From the NCBI RefSeq assembly GCF_002631205.1, contig NZ_PDLO01000002.1:558001-622000 (forward strand): a stretch of DNA of 64,000 bases. The letters run 5' to 3'. The stretch is from Neolewinella marina (GTDB lineage Bacteria; Bacteroidota; Bacteroidia; Chitinophagales; Saprospiraceae). The notes under the pieces were generated by a model, which saw only the letters and a list, made by a program, of their open reading frames with translations, did no database searches and was not told the origin of the DNA. Each line of letters begins with the position of its first letter. The stretch's first letter is position 1. Made by a program: the position numbers and the translations under genes. Shown here in pieces: positions 36,129 through 44,146 of this stretch.

Positions 36129-37728
36129 CTTCCATCGGGCGGATCATGGACTCAATGAACGTAACCTCGTTTTCTGTGATGCCATACTTTTCGTACAGCA
36201 TCTCGTCGGTCCACTGTTTAGTCCAGTCCTGCTTAGGTACAAATGTGTACACCCTCCGCGTCGCGTCTTGAGACGGCTTGTGAAGGAGAACCAGAAGGCG
36301 AGTCAAGCGACATGTGATATACAACAATGCATTCTCAGCCTCTGTCTTTGAGTCGAAAGGCCCAATACACAGGTAAGTTTCTGACGAGACGGAACCGGGC
36401 TCTCCCACAAAAGGCGTGCTGAGAATGCGGTGTGGGTACGTGTCTTTGTTTCCTGTCCCTGGTGCGGCGCGGCCAATATAGATCTTCCATTTATCGATTA
36501 ACTCCTGGCCGGTCGAGATAGAGTCGCGATCTACGTAAGCTATTCCTCCGTTCTGGTAAATCAGAACATCGTTTGTCGATTTAACCTTCTTGCCGCGAAA
36601 ATAGGTCCGAAATCCAAATGGCCTCAATGAACTGACGAGATCGGCGAAGCGCTTTCCTTCAGGAAGTGCTAGAAATTCGTCGTTGCCACTCTCTACACTA
36701 ATAACCTTCTTTAGGATCGAAACTCCTTCATTGAACCGAAGAAAAATGTCTGCCCCTTCTTCTATTAATGAACGCGAAGCCTCCGAGACAGGCCAGTCCT
36801 TATAATGGGTACGAATGCGGCAGCGGCCTGGATTGTCCCGATTCCATACGAAATAGCAGACACCGCCTTTCAGACCGACGCCGGGAAATACGTCGGATGC
36901 GCTGAGGTAGTCATCAATTGAGCGGATGCGGTCGTCGTTGAGCATCGAGTCGCGGAACTCGGCCAGCCCCCTCCCTCCCGAAAACCATCGAGATGGGATG
37001 ATCATCACAAGAAAGCGCGGATCGAGCTTTTTAGCCTGATCCACGAATAGTTGATAGATGGGCGCGGCACTCGTTCCGTGGCCGCCGTCTGAAAGTTGGT
37101 AAGGAGGGTTGCCAATTATTACGTCGAACTGCATGTCGTTTCCGAATAGCCCGGCAATGCGAGCGGTGATGTTGTTGGTGTGGATAAAGGCGTAAGCGTG
37201 GGTTTCAAAGTCATCGCCTCGGTCTAAGGTATCTCGGCTCGCGCCGCAAAAGACGCACCGTCCCTTCTCCCAAGTGTGCTCTGTGCGCTCGAACCAGATG
37301 TTGCCGTCGGCATCGTCAAAGCTGCGGGCGATGGAGTGCTGGCCGTCGGCGCGCTTCGAGCAGTACACGCTTCGCCGCGCGAGCAGTGCCGTGATCTGGG
37401 TGATGCCTATGCCGAAGACCTGCTTCGTCAGGATATGATTTACGCGCGCTTCGAGGTCCGGCATCTGCTCAGCCAGCCCGTCGGACAGGCGGCGGGTGAT
37501 CTCGCGGAGGAACACACCGGACTTCGTGACCGGATCGAGGAATCGCACGTCGGAATTGGCCCAAAGGTTGGCCCCATTGTGATCGGCGGCCCACGCATCT
37601 GCGAGGGTGTCGAGCATCTTACTCGCAAACTCGGGCGGCGTGAAGACCTCGTCGTTGGAAAGGTTCGCGATGCACGAGAGTACGTCAGGGTTGCGACTCC
37701 GGAGGACGAACCGGGCTTGCTGACTCAT
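36112..37728 (-). CDS. N6-adenine methyltransferase-like protein with NPPY but degenerate motif I
   Basis: 538 residues. Catalytic motif IV is intact (VIIGNPPYQLSDGGHG, about 203), but SAM-binding motif I reads FLDPVTKSGVFL (about 61), lacking the usual GxG. A cysteine cluster (YCSK ... CVFCG, about 130-160) may bind zinc. The C-terminal part resembles the target-recognition half of Eco57I-type enzymes (KDTYPHRILSTPFVGEPGS). It probably works together with the upstream motif-I protein as a split methyltransferase. It overlaps both neighbours (ATGA upstream, 17 bases downstream). Confidence 0.86.
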   Translation of the reverse strand: MSQQARFVLRSRNPDVLSCIANLSNDEVFTPPEFASKMLDTLADAWAADHNGANLWANSDVRFLDPVTKSGVFLREITRRLSDGLAEQMPDLEARVNHILTKQVFGIGITQITALLARRSVYCSKRADGQHSIARSFDDADGNIWFERTEHTWEKGRCVFCGASRDTLDRGDDFETHAYAFIHTNNITARIAGLFGNDMQFDVIIGNPPYQLSDGGHGTSAAPIYQLFVDQAKKLDPRFLVMIIPSRWFSGGRGLAEFRDSMLNDDRIRSIDDYLSASDVFPGVGLKGGVCYFVWNRDNPGRCRIRTHYKDWPVSEASRSLIEEGADIFLRFNEGVSILKKVISVESGNDEFLALPEGKRFADLVSSLRPFGFRTYFRGKKVKSTNDVLIYQNGGIAYVDRDSISTGQELIDKWKIYIGRAAPGTGNKDTYPHRILSTPFVGEPGSVSSETYLCIGPFDSKTEAENALLYITCRLTRLLVLLHKPSQDATRRVYTFVPKQDWTKQWTDEMLYEKYGITENEVTFIESMIRPMEVANDK

Positions 37729-38378
37729 GGGGATTGCAAAAGGTTGGTATTCGCTGCTGCGGCAAGGTCGCGTAACGTTACTGGCGGGTAAGTCTGAATG
37801 GGCGTGAAAAGTTCATGCTTATTCACATGCGCGAAGAGTGAATCCTTGGCGCTGAAGGCCGCTGATTGGGTCAGCACATCAAGCCGAAAATCGCGCCGCT
37901 GAAATTTTCCCTTCCCCAAGTATCCCCACTCGGCGAACGTGATTGGCTCGCCTGCGATTGTGTGCATGGCAAGCGCGTCGCCGTGGACGAGGTTATAGTT
38001 GAGCACATGAGAGGCAGCGCGGTAAAGGTCGTCCGATTCGTCCAAATCCTGTGCTTCGACCAGCGTATCCAAAAGGTTAGCCCTGCATTCGGCGATGTTA
38101 TCCGCCAGTAATTCGATCCCGTACAGGCTCATAAGCGCAAGGAGCGCGAATTGCCTCCGCTCGAATTGGGACCGCCCGTACCGCATCTCAACGGCGGCAA
38201 GCTTGCGGCGCAAGACAGCTACTAAGAAGTTGCCGCTACCGCAAGCTGGCTCAAGAAAGCGGGCGTCAATACGCTCCGTTTCAGCTTTGACAAGATCGAG
38301 CATAGCCTCTACCATCCACTGCGGCGTAAACACCTCCCCATGGTCTGCGACTCGCTTTTTGGACTTGACTAGACTCAT
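37725..38378 (-). CDS. N6-adenine methyltransferase fragment with intact SAM motif
   Basis: 217 residues, first gene of the operon. Motif X/I region HGEVFTPQWMVEAMLDLV and FLEPACGSGNFLVAVL (about 43) are canonical for N-6 DNA methylases, and YGIELLADNIAECRANLL follows as motif II/III. There is no NPPY, so it cannot be a complete amino-methyltransferase alone. The downstream gene supplies NPPY. Its length is natural (start, stop and ATGA coupling intact), so a split enzyme is more likely than a frameshift. Confidence 0.86.
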   Translation of the reverse strand: MSLVKSKKRVADHGEVFTPQWMVEAMLDLVKAETERIDARFLEPACGSGNFLVAVLRRKLAAVEMRYGRSQFERRQFALLALMSLYGIELLADNIAECRANLLDTLVEAQDLDESDDLYRAASHVLNYNLVHGDALAMHTIAGEPITFAEWGYLGKGKFQRRDFRLDVLTQSAAFSAKDSLFAHVNKHELFTPIQTYPPVTLRDLAAAANTNLLQSP

Positions 38379-38841
38379 ATTTATAAGTAACGAGGTGCTA
38401 AAACTAGGTTTTCCTATTGAAACGATTACTGCAAGTTAGCCAAATAATAGTCCCCATGGACGTGATAGCCGAAAAGCGGAAGTGGACCGGCGAACGACCT
38501 CACCGCTCAGGTGACCACCCTCCGCGACCTGCTATGGTAGGCCGGGGACGCCCCACTGGGCCTGGAGGCTATCGCTACGGCCTTCATGCCTCAGTAAACG
38601 GCAAAGCAGCAGCAGGAAGCGGAAAAGCTCCGGAGATGATGAGCAGCTTGGGACAGGCGGAGTTGATTGATGGGGGTTGGCGGGGGTAGAACAACTTTAC
38701 AACCCTAAATTTTTCAAACCGATACAATATCCAGGCAATTCAATTTACAATAACCTATCTATCAGTGAATTACACCAAATATTGGAAGTAAATTTCGTAC
38801 CTTTGAGTTTAGTGCATCCTTAACTATCTAGGTTATATATT
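38379..38841. other. Intergenic region between restriction-like operon and zinc-ribbon-like gene
   Basis: Contains the start region of the minus-strand operon and, at 38455-38690, a GC-rich patch with interrupted coding-like phrases (for example NDLTAQVTTLRDLLW before a stop) that may be a decayed gene from another replicon. I could not identify it. An AT-rich segment with a promoter box follows. Confidence 0.4.
38798..38805 (+). promoter_or_regulatory. -7 box TACCTTTG of the zinc-ribbon-like gene
   Basis: Exact TAnnTTTG match in an AT-rich stretch, 36 bases before the ATG at 38842. The -33 element is unclear (a TTG at 38782 is too close). Confidence 0.45.
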
Positions 38842-39405
38842 ATGGGAAGACCCAGCCCCGGTACGCCGATCATCGAGCACCATAAATCAATCCCCCTCCG
38901 CTTTCTGATTGATCGAAAGTATTTTCGGACAGGGGAGCGTATCTACGGAACAATTCAGTGGTCCTATTGCGGCCGCAGCGATGGGAGTGCTTCCCTACTA
39001 ATGGAAACCCACGAAGATGTGGCATACTTGACCATCGGCTATCAAACCAAGGCGGAAGAGATAGTCAGGCAACAGGTACGACTTTCACCCCAACCCAGCA
39101 ACCTAGGAAAGGATCGTGGAAAAGTTTGGTACTTTATCTGCCCGAAAACAGGTAACCAGTGCCGCAAGCTCTACATGATTGGCCGGCACTTTTACAGTCA
39201 AAAAGCTTTTTCATCTGCGATGTATGCTAGCCAGACAGAAAGCAAGATGATGCGGCTGGCAAAGCCCGCTCCCCAACCTTGGCCAAAAGGCAAGCCAAAG
39301 AAGTACAAAGGGCTTTACACAAAAGCCTACGTCAAACACATGCAGGCTCAGTGGCAGCATGACGATGCTTTCTTTCGCCTGGCCCGCTTCAAAGGTTGGT
39401 CTTAG
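38842..39405 (+). CDS. Degenerate zinc-ribbon-like protein of unknown function
   Basis: 187 residues. The central segment (WYFICPKTGNQCRKLYMIG) matches the first half of a widespread small protein family with a CPxxGxRCxxLY motif; family members normally continue with a second Cys pair before YxSQxE, whereas here the corresponding segment is FYSQKAFSSAMYASQTES, with no cysteine. The metal site is therefore probably incomplete. The C-terminus is basic (PWPKGKPKKYKGLYTKAY). Function unknown; it is the last gene of the element before tRNA-Asp. Confidence 0.8.
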   Translation: MGRPSPGTPIIEHHKSIPLRFLIDRKYFRTGERIYGTIQWSYCGRSDGSASLLMETHEDVAYLTIGYQTKAEEIVRQQVRLSPQPSNLGKDRGKVWYFICPKTGNQCRKLYMIGRHFYSQKAFSSAMYASQTESKMMRLAKPAPQPWPKGKPKKYKGLYTKAYVKHMQAQWQHDDAFFRLARFKGWS

Positions 39406-39465
39406 GCGACCATTGTTAGTGGGCTACTGCCAAAGACAAGAGGCGTTTGACATCAATTTTGACAA

Positions 39466-39504
39466 TAAAAAAACCCAACCCCTTGATGTACAAGGAGTTG
39501 GGTT
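39466..39504 (-). terminator. Element-supplied terminator for tRNA-Asp
   Basis: On the minus strand a 13-base stem (39492-39504 with 39472-39484, one G-T pair) and seven-base loop precede a run of T. It sits 10 bases past the tRNA 3' end on the element side, so it came in with the element. Confidence 0.85.
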
Positions 39505-39512
39505 ACCAGGGA

Positions 39513-39527
39513 GCGGTCTGGACGGGA
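39513..39527. repeat. attR: 15-bp repeat at the tRNA-Asp 3' end
   Basis: Identical to 26909-26923. On the minus strand it reads TCCCGTCCAGACCGC, the last 13 bases of tRNA-Asp plus GC. Right edge of the integrative element. Confidence 0.85.
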
Positions 39528-39587
39528 CTCGAACCCGCGACCTCCGCCGTGACAGGGCGGCATTCTAACCAACTGAACTACCAAACC
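39515..39587 (-). tRNA. tRNA-Asp (GUC)
   Basis: 73 bases without encoded CCA. Acceptor stem GGTTTGG/CCAGACC (one G-T pair), D-arm with TTCAGTTGGTTAGAA, anticodon loop CTGTCAC giving GUC, and T-arm GCGGGTTCGAGTCCCGT. The discriminator is G, as expected for Asp. It is the integration target of the adjacent element and remains intact. Confidence 0.97.
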
Positions 39588-39625
39588 TGGTGTGCTTTTG
39601 AGCAGCTTCCTGCCCGATTGCGACG

Positions 39626-39657
39626 CAAATATACCATCACTGAATTCGATGGTGCAA
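39626..39657 (-). promoter_or_regulatory. tRNA-Asp promoter
   Basis: On the minus strand TTG (39657-39655), 21-base spacer, TATATTTG (39633-39626), which matches the -7 consensus exactly and lies 38 bases upstream of the tRNA 5' end. It lies outside the element, so tRNA expression is preserved after integration. Confidence 0.65.
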
Positions 39658-39754
39658 GCATTTCAGACAAAAATTTAGTCTTTCAGGGCTCATTCATGGG
39701 TAGTTCACTGACGTTCAGAAAGTTAATCCGATATAATTTTTTCTGCCCGCCTTA

Positions 39755-40339
39755 TCAGGCAGTGGCCGCCGCCCGCTGGGCGAAAACCTCAATCATTTTT
39801 CGGTTGAAGGCGGGGAGGTCGCCGGGATTCCGGCTCGAAACCAGCTTGCCGTCGACGACCACCTCTTCATCCTTAACGGTAGCGCCGGCGTTGGCGAGGT
39901 CCGGACGGATGGACTGGTAGCCCGTCATGGTCCGACCCTTGACCAATCCTGCGGAAATCAGGGTTTGCCCTCCGTGACAAATCACGGCCACGGGCTTGTC
40001 CAGCTCGAAGAACGCCTTCACGAATTTAAGGGCTTGGTCGTTGATGCGCAGGTCGTCGGGGCTCAGCACGCCCCCGGGCAGGAGGAGGGCATCGTAATGG
40101 GCGGGATCGGCGGCGTCAAGGGCTACGTCCACCTCGTGTTCTCCTCCCCAGTCGTCGCCGTCCCAGGCCTTGATTTTGCCGGACTGCGGGCTGATGAGAG
40201 AAACCTGGGCACCGGCGTCCTCCAGCGCCTTGCGGGGCTTGGTGTATTCTACTTCCTCGAATCCAGTGGTGGCCAGGGCGGCGACTTTCAGGTTCTTGAG
40301 TTGCATATTTTGTTGTTTTGGTTGTTCAGGTGTATCCAT
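39755..40339 (-). CDS. DJ-1/PfpI-family protein
   Basis: About 194 residues from the ATG at 40339; an ATG at 40306 (MQLKNLKVAALA) begins the conserved fold and may be the real start. The nucleophile elbow AVICHGGQTLISAG holds the reactive cysteine, preceded by YDALLLPGGVLSPDDL. This is the PfpI/YhbO-like branch, linked to protein deglycation and stress protection. It is divergent from the aldehyde dehydrogenase gene. Confidence 0.92.
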   Translation of the reverse strand: MDTPEQPKQQNMQLKNLKVAALATTGFEEVEYTKPRKALEDAGAQVSLISPQSGKIKAWDGDDWGGEHEVDVALDAADPAHYDALLLPGGVLSPDDLRINDQALKFVKAFFELDKPVAVICHGGQTLISAGLVKGRTMTGYQSIRPDLANAGATVKDEEVVVDGKLVSSRNPGDLPAFNRKMIEVFAQRAAATA

Positions 40340-40397
40340 AGTACTCTTGCCCCAATTCCGGTGTTCGATAGCGCCACCCGAACCAAAAGTCCTAGCC

Positions 40398-41867
40398 ATG
40401 AACCTTCAGCATCCCAGTCTTTTGCGATCCGCCGCCTACGTAAACGGGAACTGGATCCCGGCGGACAGCGGTGAACGCTTCCCCGTGCACAACCCTTTTT
40501 CGGGGGTCACCCTCGGGGAAGTACCCGATCTGGGGGCAGCGGAAACGGAACGAGCGGTTTCCGCCGCCCAGGCAGCCTTCCCCGCTTGGAGTACCCGGCC
40601 CGCAGGCGAACGCTCCGCGCTGCTGCGCCGTTGGCACGACCTGTTGCACGCCCACCGTGATGACCTGGCGTTGTTGATGACGTCGGAACAGGGCAAACCC
40701 CTTAGTGAGGCGCGGGGGGAGGTCACTTACGGAGCGAGCTTCCTGGAGTGGTTCGCCGAGGAGGGGCGGCGGGCCTACGGCGACGTTATTCCCAGCCACC
40801 GGAGCGATTCACGCATCCTCACCATCAAGCAAGCCGTGGGAGTGGTAGCCGCCATTACCCCCTGGAACTTCCCCATCGCCATGATTACCCGCAAGGTAGC
40901 CCCGGCCTTGGCAGCCGGTTGTACGGTAGTGGTGAAGCCGGCGGAGGATACGCCCCTCTGCGCGCTGGCCCTGGCCTACCTGGCCGCCGAGGCGGGGTTT
41001 CCGGCCGGGGTATTCAACGTAGTGACGACGAGCCGCCCCCGGGAAGTGGGGCAGGTGCTGACCAGTGATCCCCGCATCCGGAAACTCAGCTTCACCGGGA
41101 GTACCGCTACCGGCAAGGCGCTGATGGAGCAGTCGGCCGCCACCTTGAAGCGGCTGTCGCTGGAACTGGGAGGCAACGCCCCCTTCATTGTCTTCGACGA
41201 TGCGGATATTGAGGGCGCGGTCGCGGGTGCCATGGTCTCCAAATACCGCAACGGGGGGCAGACCTGCGTCTGCGCCAACCGCATCTACGTACAATCGGGT
41301 ATTTATGATGCCGTCGTGGCGGCGCTCCACCGGGAGGTGGCCACCTTGAGCGTCGGGGAGGGTACCGCCCCGGGCACCGACATCGGCCCTTTGATCAATA
41401 CCGCCGCCCTGGAAAAGGTGGAAGGAATGGTGGCTGATGCGGTGGAAAAGGGTGCCCGGGTTGTCCTCGGCGGGGGCCGGTCGGACGCCGCCGCCCTCTG
41501 TTACCAGCCGACGCTACTGCTGGATGCGAACGCTACCATGGACCTTGCTCGCGAGGAAATATTCGGGCCCGTAGCCCCCGTTTTCCGCTTTGATACGGAG
41601 GCCGAGGTCATTTCCCTGGCCAACGACACCCCCTACGGCCTGGCGGCCTACTTCTACGGCCGCGATCACGCCCGCATCTGGCGGGTGGCCGAAGCCCTGG
41701 AATACGGGATGGTCGGGATCAATACCGGTCTGATCTCCACCACGGTTGCCCCCTTCGGTGGCGTCAAGGAAAGCGGATTTGGCCGGGAGGGCTCCAAATA
41801 CGGACTCGACGACTACCTCACCATCAAGTACCTGTGCTGGGGCGGCATTGGGCCCGGCGGGGGCTAG
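40398..41867 (+). CDS. NAD(P)-dependent aldehyde dehydrogenase, succinate-semialdehyde type
   Basis: 489 residues, family-typical length, with the ATG at 40398 just before MNLQHPSLLRSAAYVNGNW. Cofactor and active-site motifs are present: ITPWNFPIAMITRK, the glutamate in LELGGNAPF, and the catalytic cysteine in NGGQTCVCANRIY. The closest familiar type is GabD (succinate-semialdehyde dehydrogenase), which has this double-cysteine TCVCANR signature. No GABA transaminase lies nearby, so the in vivo aldehyde is not certain. Confidence 0.93.
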   Translation: MNLQHPSLLRSAAYVNGNWIPADSGERFPVHNPFSGVTLGEVPDLGAAETERAVSAAQAAFPAWSTRPAGERSALLRRWHDLLHAHRDDLALLMTSEQGKPLSEARGEVTYGASFLEWFAEEGRRAYGDVIPSHRSDSRILTIKQAVGVVAAITPWNFPIAMITRKVAPALAAGCTVVVKPAEDTPLCALALAYLAAEAGFPAGVFNVVTTSRPREVGQVLTSDPRIRKLSFTGSTATGKALMEQSAATLKRLSLELGGNAPFIVFDDADIEGAVAGAMVSKYRNGGQTCVCANRIYVQSGIYDAVVAALHREVATLSVGEGTAPGTDIGPLINTAALEKVEGMVADAVEKGARVVLGGGRSDAAALCYQPTLLLDANATMDLAREEIFGPVAPVFRFDTEAEVISLANDTPYGLAAYFYGRDHARIWRVAEALEYGMVGINTGLISTTVAPFGGVKESGFGREGSKYGLDDYLTIKYLCWGGIGPGGG

Positions 41868-41873
41868 AATTGC

Positions 41874-41908
41874 CGAAGCCACGCTTCCGGGAGGAAACGT
41901 GGCTTCGA
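41874..41908. terminator. Hairpin between convergent genes
   Basis: Ten-base perfect stem CGAAGCCACG/CGTGGCTTCG with a 15-base inner region that can pair further. It has no T-tract, but its place between two convergent genes fits a bidirectional transcript end. Confidence 0.5.
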
Positions 41909-41931
41909 CGGTCGATAAATGTCGTGGGTAA

Positions 41932-42141
41932 TCAGGAACGTCCGGGCGAAAAGTGATTGCAGCCGAAGTTGGCTTCGGTCAGGAATTCAGCACCGGTGGG
42001 GGCAGACTGGTTCTGCAGCACGGGCAGAACGTACTTCATGCCGCTTTCGCTGAGCACTTCACACTCGCCGAAATTTTCCCGGTTCTGTACTGCGGGAGCT
42101 TCGTGTTCCCAGTGGTTACAATTTTTGCAGGTGGCTTCCAT
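41932..42141 (-). CDS. Small cysteine-containing protein of unknown function
   Basis: 69 residues from the ATG at 42141, giving MEATCKNCNHWEHEA. Four cysteines (CKNC near the start, GECEV in the middle, GCNHF near the end) together with histidines could form a zinc-binding knuckle. I recognise no named family. The gene is too short to judge by length, but the compact Cys pattern and convergent terminator-like hairpin support it. Confidence 0.72.
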   Translation of the reverse strand: MEATCKNCNHWEHEAPAVQNRENFGECEVLSESGMKYVLPVLQNQSAPTGAEFLTEANFGCNHFSPGRS

Positions 42142-42260
42142 GTCGTATGTAGTTTTATTGGTTAAAAGATACACCAATAAAAGGCCTGCCGGCAATTTAT
42201 TGTTCGGCTAAACAGCTGATACGCCGTAGTTTGTAAACAGACTAAATAAGCCGGTTCTAC

Positions 42261-42896
42261 CTATTCGATGCCCATGATCTTGTGGGTCTGCAGGCTTACG
42301 CGCCATTGGGGGTGCGACAGGCAGTAGGCTACCGTAGCGGACAGGTGGTTCTGTCCGGCCTCGTCTTTCGGCTGGAGGAAGAAGTGGGAGAATGCCAGCT
42401 CGGCAAACCGGGAGGGGTGGGCGGAAGGTTCCGTCTGCGGGTAAACCAGCTTCAGTTCATCCCCTACGGAAACGGCCAGGGTAGCATCGGCCTTGGGGCT
42501 CACGCAAACCCAGTCGATTTGCTCCGGAACGGGCAGCGTACCGTTGGTTTCGACGGCCACCTCGAATCCCGCGGCCTGGAACGCCTCAATGAGGGGCACG
42601 TCGAGTTGTAATAGTGGTTCCCCCCCGGTGCACACCACGTAGGGACGACCACCTCCGGGCCAGAGGGAGGCTACCAGTTCCACGCACTGCACCAGCGTGT
42701 AGCGCCCCCCATTGGTGCCATCGGTGCCGATGAAGTCGGTATCGCAGAACTTGCAGACGGCGGCGTGGCGGTCCTCTTCCCGCCCGCTCCACAGGTTACA
42801 CCCCGTGAACCGGAGGAACACGGCCGCCCGGCCGGCCTGCGCCCCCTCGCCCTGGAGGGTGTAGAAGCACTCTTTGATCTTGTAGGTACGCGACAT
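42261..42896 (-). CDS. queE: 7-carboxy-7-deazaguanine synthase QueE
   Basis: 211 residues from the ATG at 42896 (MSRTYKIKECFYTLQGEG). Radical-SAM enzyme of queuosine/7-deazaguanine synthesis that converts carboxytetrahydropterin to CDG. The cluster motif is the extended CX14CX2C form (GCNLWSGREEDRH to VCKFCD), known from a QueE subgroup, instead of CX3CX2C. VCTGGEPLLQLD and VAVETNGTLPVP are conserved substrate-binding segments. queC, queD and queF are not adjacent. Confidence 0.95.
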   Translation of the reverse strand: MSRTYKIKECFYTLQGEGAQAGRAAVFLRFTGCNLWSGREEDRHAAVCKFCDTDFIGTDGTNGGRYTLVQCVELVASLWPGGGRPYVVCTGGEPLLQLDVPLIEAFQAAGFEVAVETNGTLPVPEQIDWVCVSPKADATLAVSVGDELKLVYPQTEPSAHPSRFAELAFSHFFLQPKDEAGQNHLSATVAYCLSHPQWRVSLQTHKIMGIE

Positions 42897-43474
42897 GGCA
42901 ATGGAGACAACTGAGCGGCACCCGGGGTTGATCGGTATTCGTCGCAGTAAATACCACAAAATGTTTGCATTATTCATTCATGAACCCTACCTTGAAAGTC
43001 TGCCGACGGTGCCCCTGCTGCATCAATTACCTCCGGATTGCCCCCATCCCCGTCGGACCAATACAACAGTATAGACGATCTGCCCTCCGTGCCCCGGTAC
43101 CGGACGGAAAGGGTGCGGGTTGTCCTTTGCCCTCCGATTCGTTCTCCTTTGCCAGGAGATGAAGGGCCACCGGCGTGGGCGGTGGTAAGGACGGATGGGG
43201 GGAGCCAGCGCGGCGGCGGTCGGGTGGGTTCTCCCACCCACTCAGGGGAGCCGTCCATCCGCGGAAGACTATCCCGAAACTTCTATCCCCAGGCCACTAT
43301 CCCCCGGGCCCCGCCCCTACCTCCGCACCGCTTCCCCTACCAACCCCTACAGTGCACCCTTCCCAAAAGGTCTGACCGTGACCATCTCACCAGTCCCACA
43401 GCTGTCGTTTGCCTCCTTTCCAGGAGAGCGGCTGCCCCCTCGCCCCGGGCCACCCCGGCGTATATTGCCCCACC
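42897..43474. other. Long intergenic region, no gene seen
   Basis: About 580 bases between divergent queE and yigZ-like genes. Possible short ORFs on both strands have proline/arginine-rich, non-protein-like translations. A hairpin GGGTGGG/CCCACCC at 43222-43242 and the box TATATTGC (43461) 6 bases before the next ATG are the only notable signals. Confidence 0.4.
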
Positions 43475-44143
43475 ATGGAAACCGAGCTCCCCGAAGACCA
43501 GTACCGCATCCCCCTCGGCCCGTCCGAAGGTGAATTCCGGGATCGCGGCAGCAAGTTCGTAGCGGTACTGCGCCCCGTCCGCAATGAAGCAGAGGCCCTG
43601 GCCGTACAGGAAGAGCAGCGGCGCGCTCATCCGAAGTGCAACCACCACTGCTACGCCTACCGCCTGGGGCCGGGGCCGGACCGCTGGCGCACCAACGACG
43701 ACGGAGAGCCCGGCGGCACGGCCGGGAAGCCCATTCTGGGACAAATCGACCGGGCCGGCATCAGCGACGTAGTCATCGTGGTATCGCGCTATTTCGGCGG
43801 GACGAAACTGGGCACCTCCGGACTAATCAATGCCTACCGCGAGGCCGCCCGCCAGTGTATCGAGGAAGCCCCCCTTGGCGTACGTACCATTACCACTACC
43901 GTGACGCTGGAATTCGGCTACGCCCTCATGACGCCGGTCATGGGCGCCCTGAGTCAGCTGAACCTGGAAATGGCCGCTCAGGACTTCTCCGAGCGGGCCA
44001 CCGTAACCCTGGAATTGCCGCGCTCCCAGGCCGCCGCCACCCTGCGGAGCCTGAAGGCCGCCGTGGCGGGGGTATATCTGGAGACGGTGGACGACGACTA
44101 TGCCGTTGACGGGCTGACCGTGTCCGTGGAAACGGACGGCTGA
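43475..44143 (+). CDS. YigZ/IMPACT-family protein
   Basis: 222 residues. The signature DDGEPGGTAGKPILGQI and VIVVSRYFGGTKLGTSGLI segments define the YigZ/IMPACT N-terminal domain; a C-terminal EF-G-IV-like domain follows. The role is thought to involve translation regulation but is not established in bacteria. The start METELPEDQYR at 43475 fits the family; upstream in-frame sequence is low-complexity. Confidence 0.93.
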   Translation: METELPEDQYRIPLGPSEGEFRDRGSKFVAVLRPVRNEAEALAVQEEQRRAHPKCNHHCYAYRLGPGPDRWRTNDDGEPGGTAGKPILGQIDRAGISDVVIVVSRYFGGTKLGTSGLINAYREAARQCIEEAPLGVRTITTTVTLEFGYALMTPVMGALSQLNLEMAAQDFSERATVTLELPRSQAAATLRSLKAAVAGVYLETVDDDYAVDGLTVSVETDG

Positions 44144-44146
44144 GGA

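Larger units (their letters stand above)
26909..39527. mobile_element. 12.6-kb integrative element at tRNA-Asp
   Basis: Bounded by a 15-bp direct repeat whose right copy lies in the 3' end of an intact tRNA-Asp. Inside are a tyrosine integrase next to one end, an excisionase-type HTH gene, DUF3987 and VirE-N/PriCT replication-like genes and a restriction-like operon. GC is visibly lower than in the flanking chromosome. There are no conjugation (tra/mob) genes, capsid or portal genes, so it looks like a mobilisable or satellite-type genomic island carrying defence cargo. Confidence 0.88.

Noticed and set aside
38417-38689. Short plus-strand frame in the element's intergenic region
   Set aside because: GC-rich and compositionally unlike its element; at most a decayed remnant, no recognisable protein.
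26909-39527. Prophage
   Set aside because: No capsid, terminase, portal or lysis genes are present.
42897-43474. preQ1 riboswitch or hidden gene next to queE
   Set aside because: No C-rich loop or A-rich tail pattern and only low-complexity frames; a hairpin alone is not enough.
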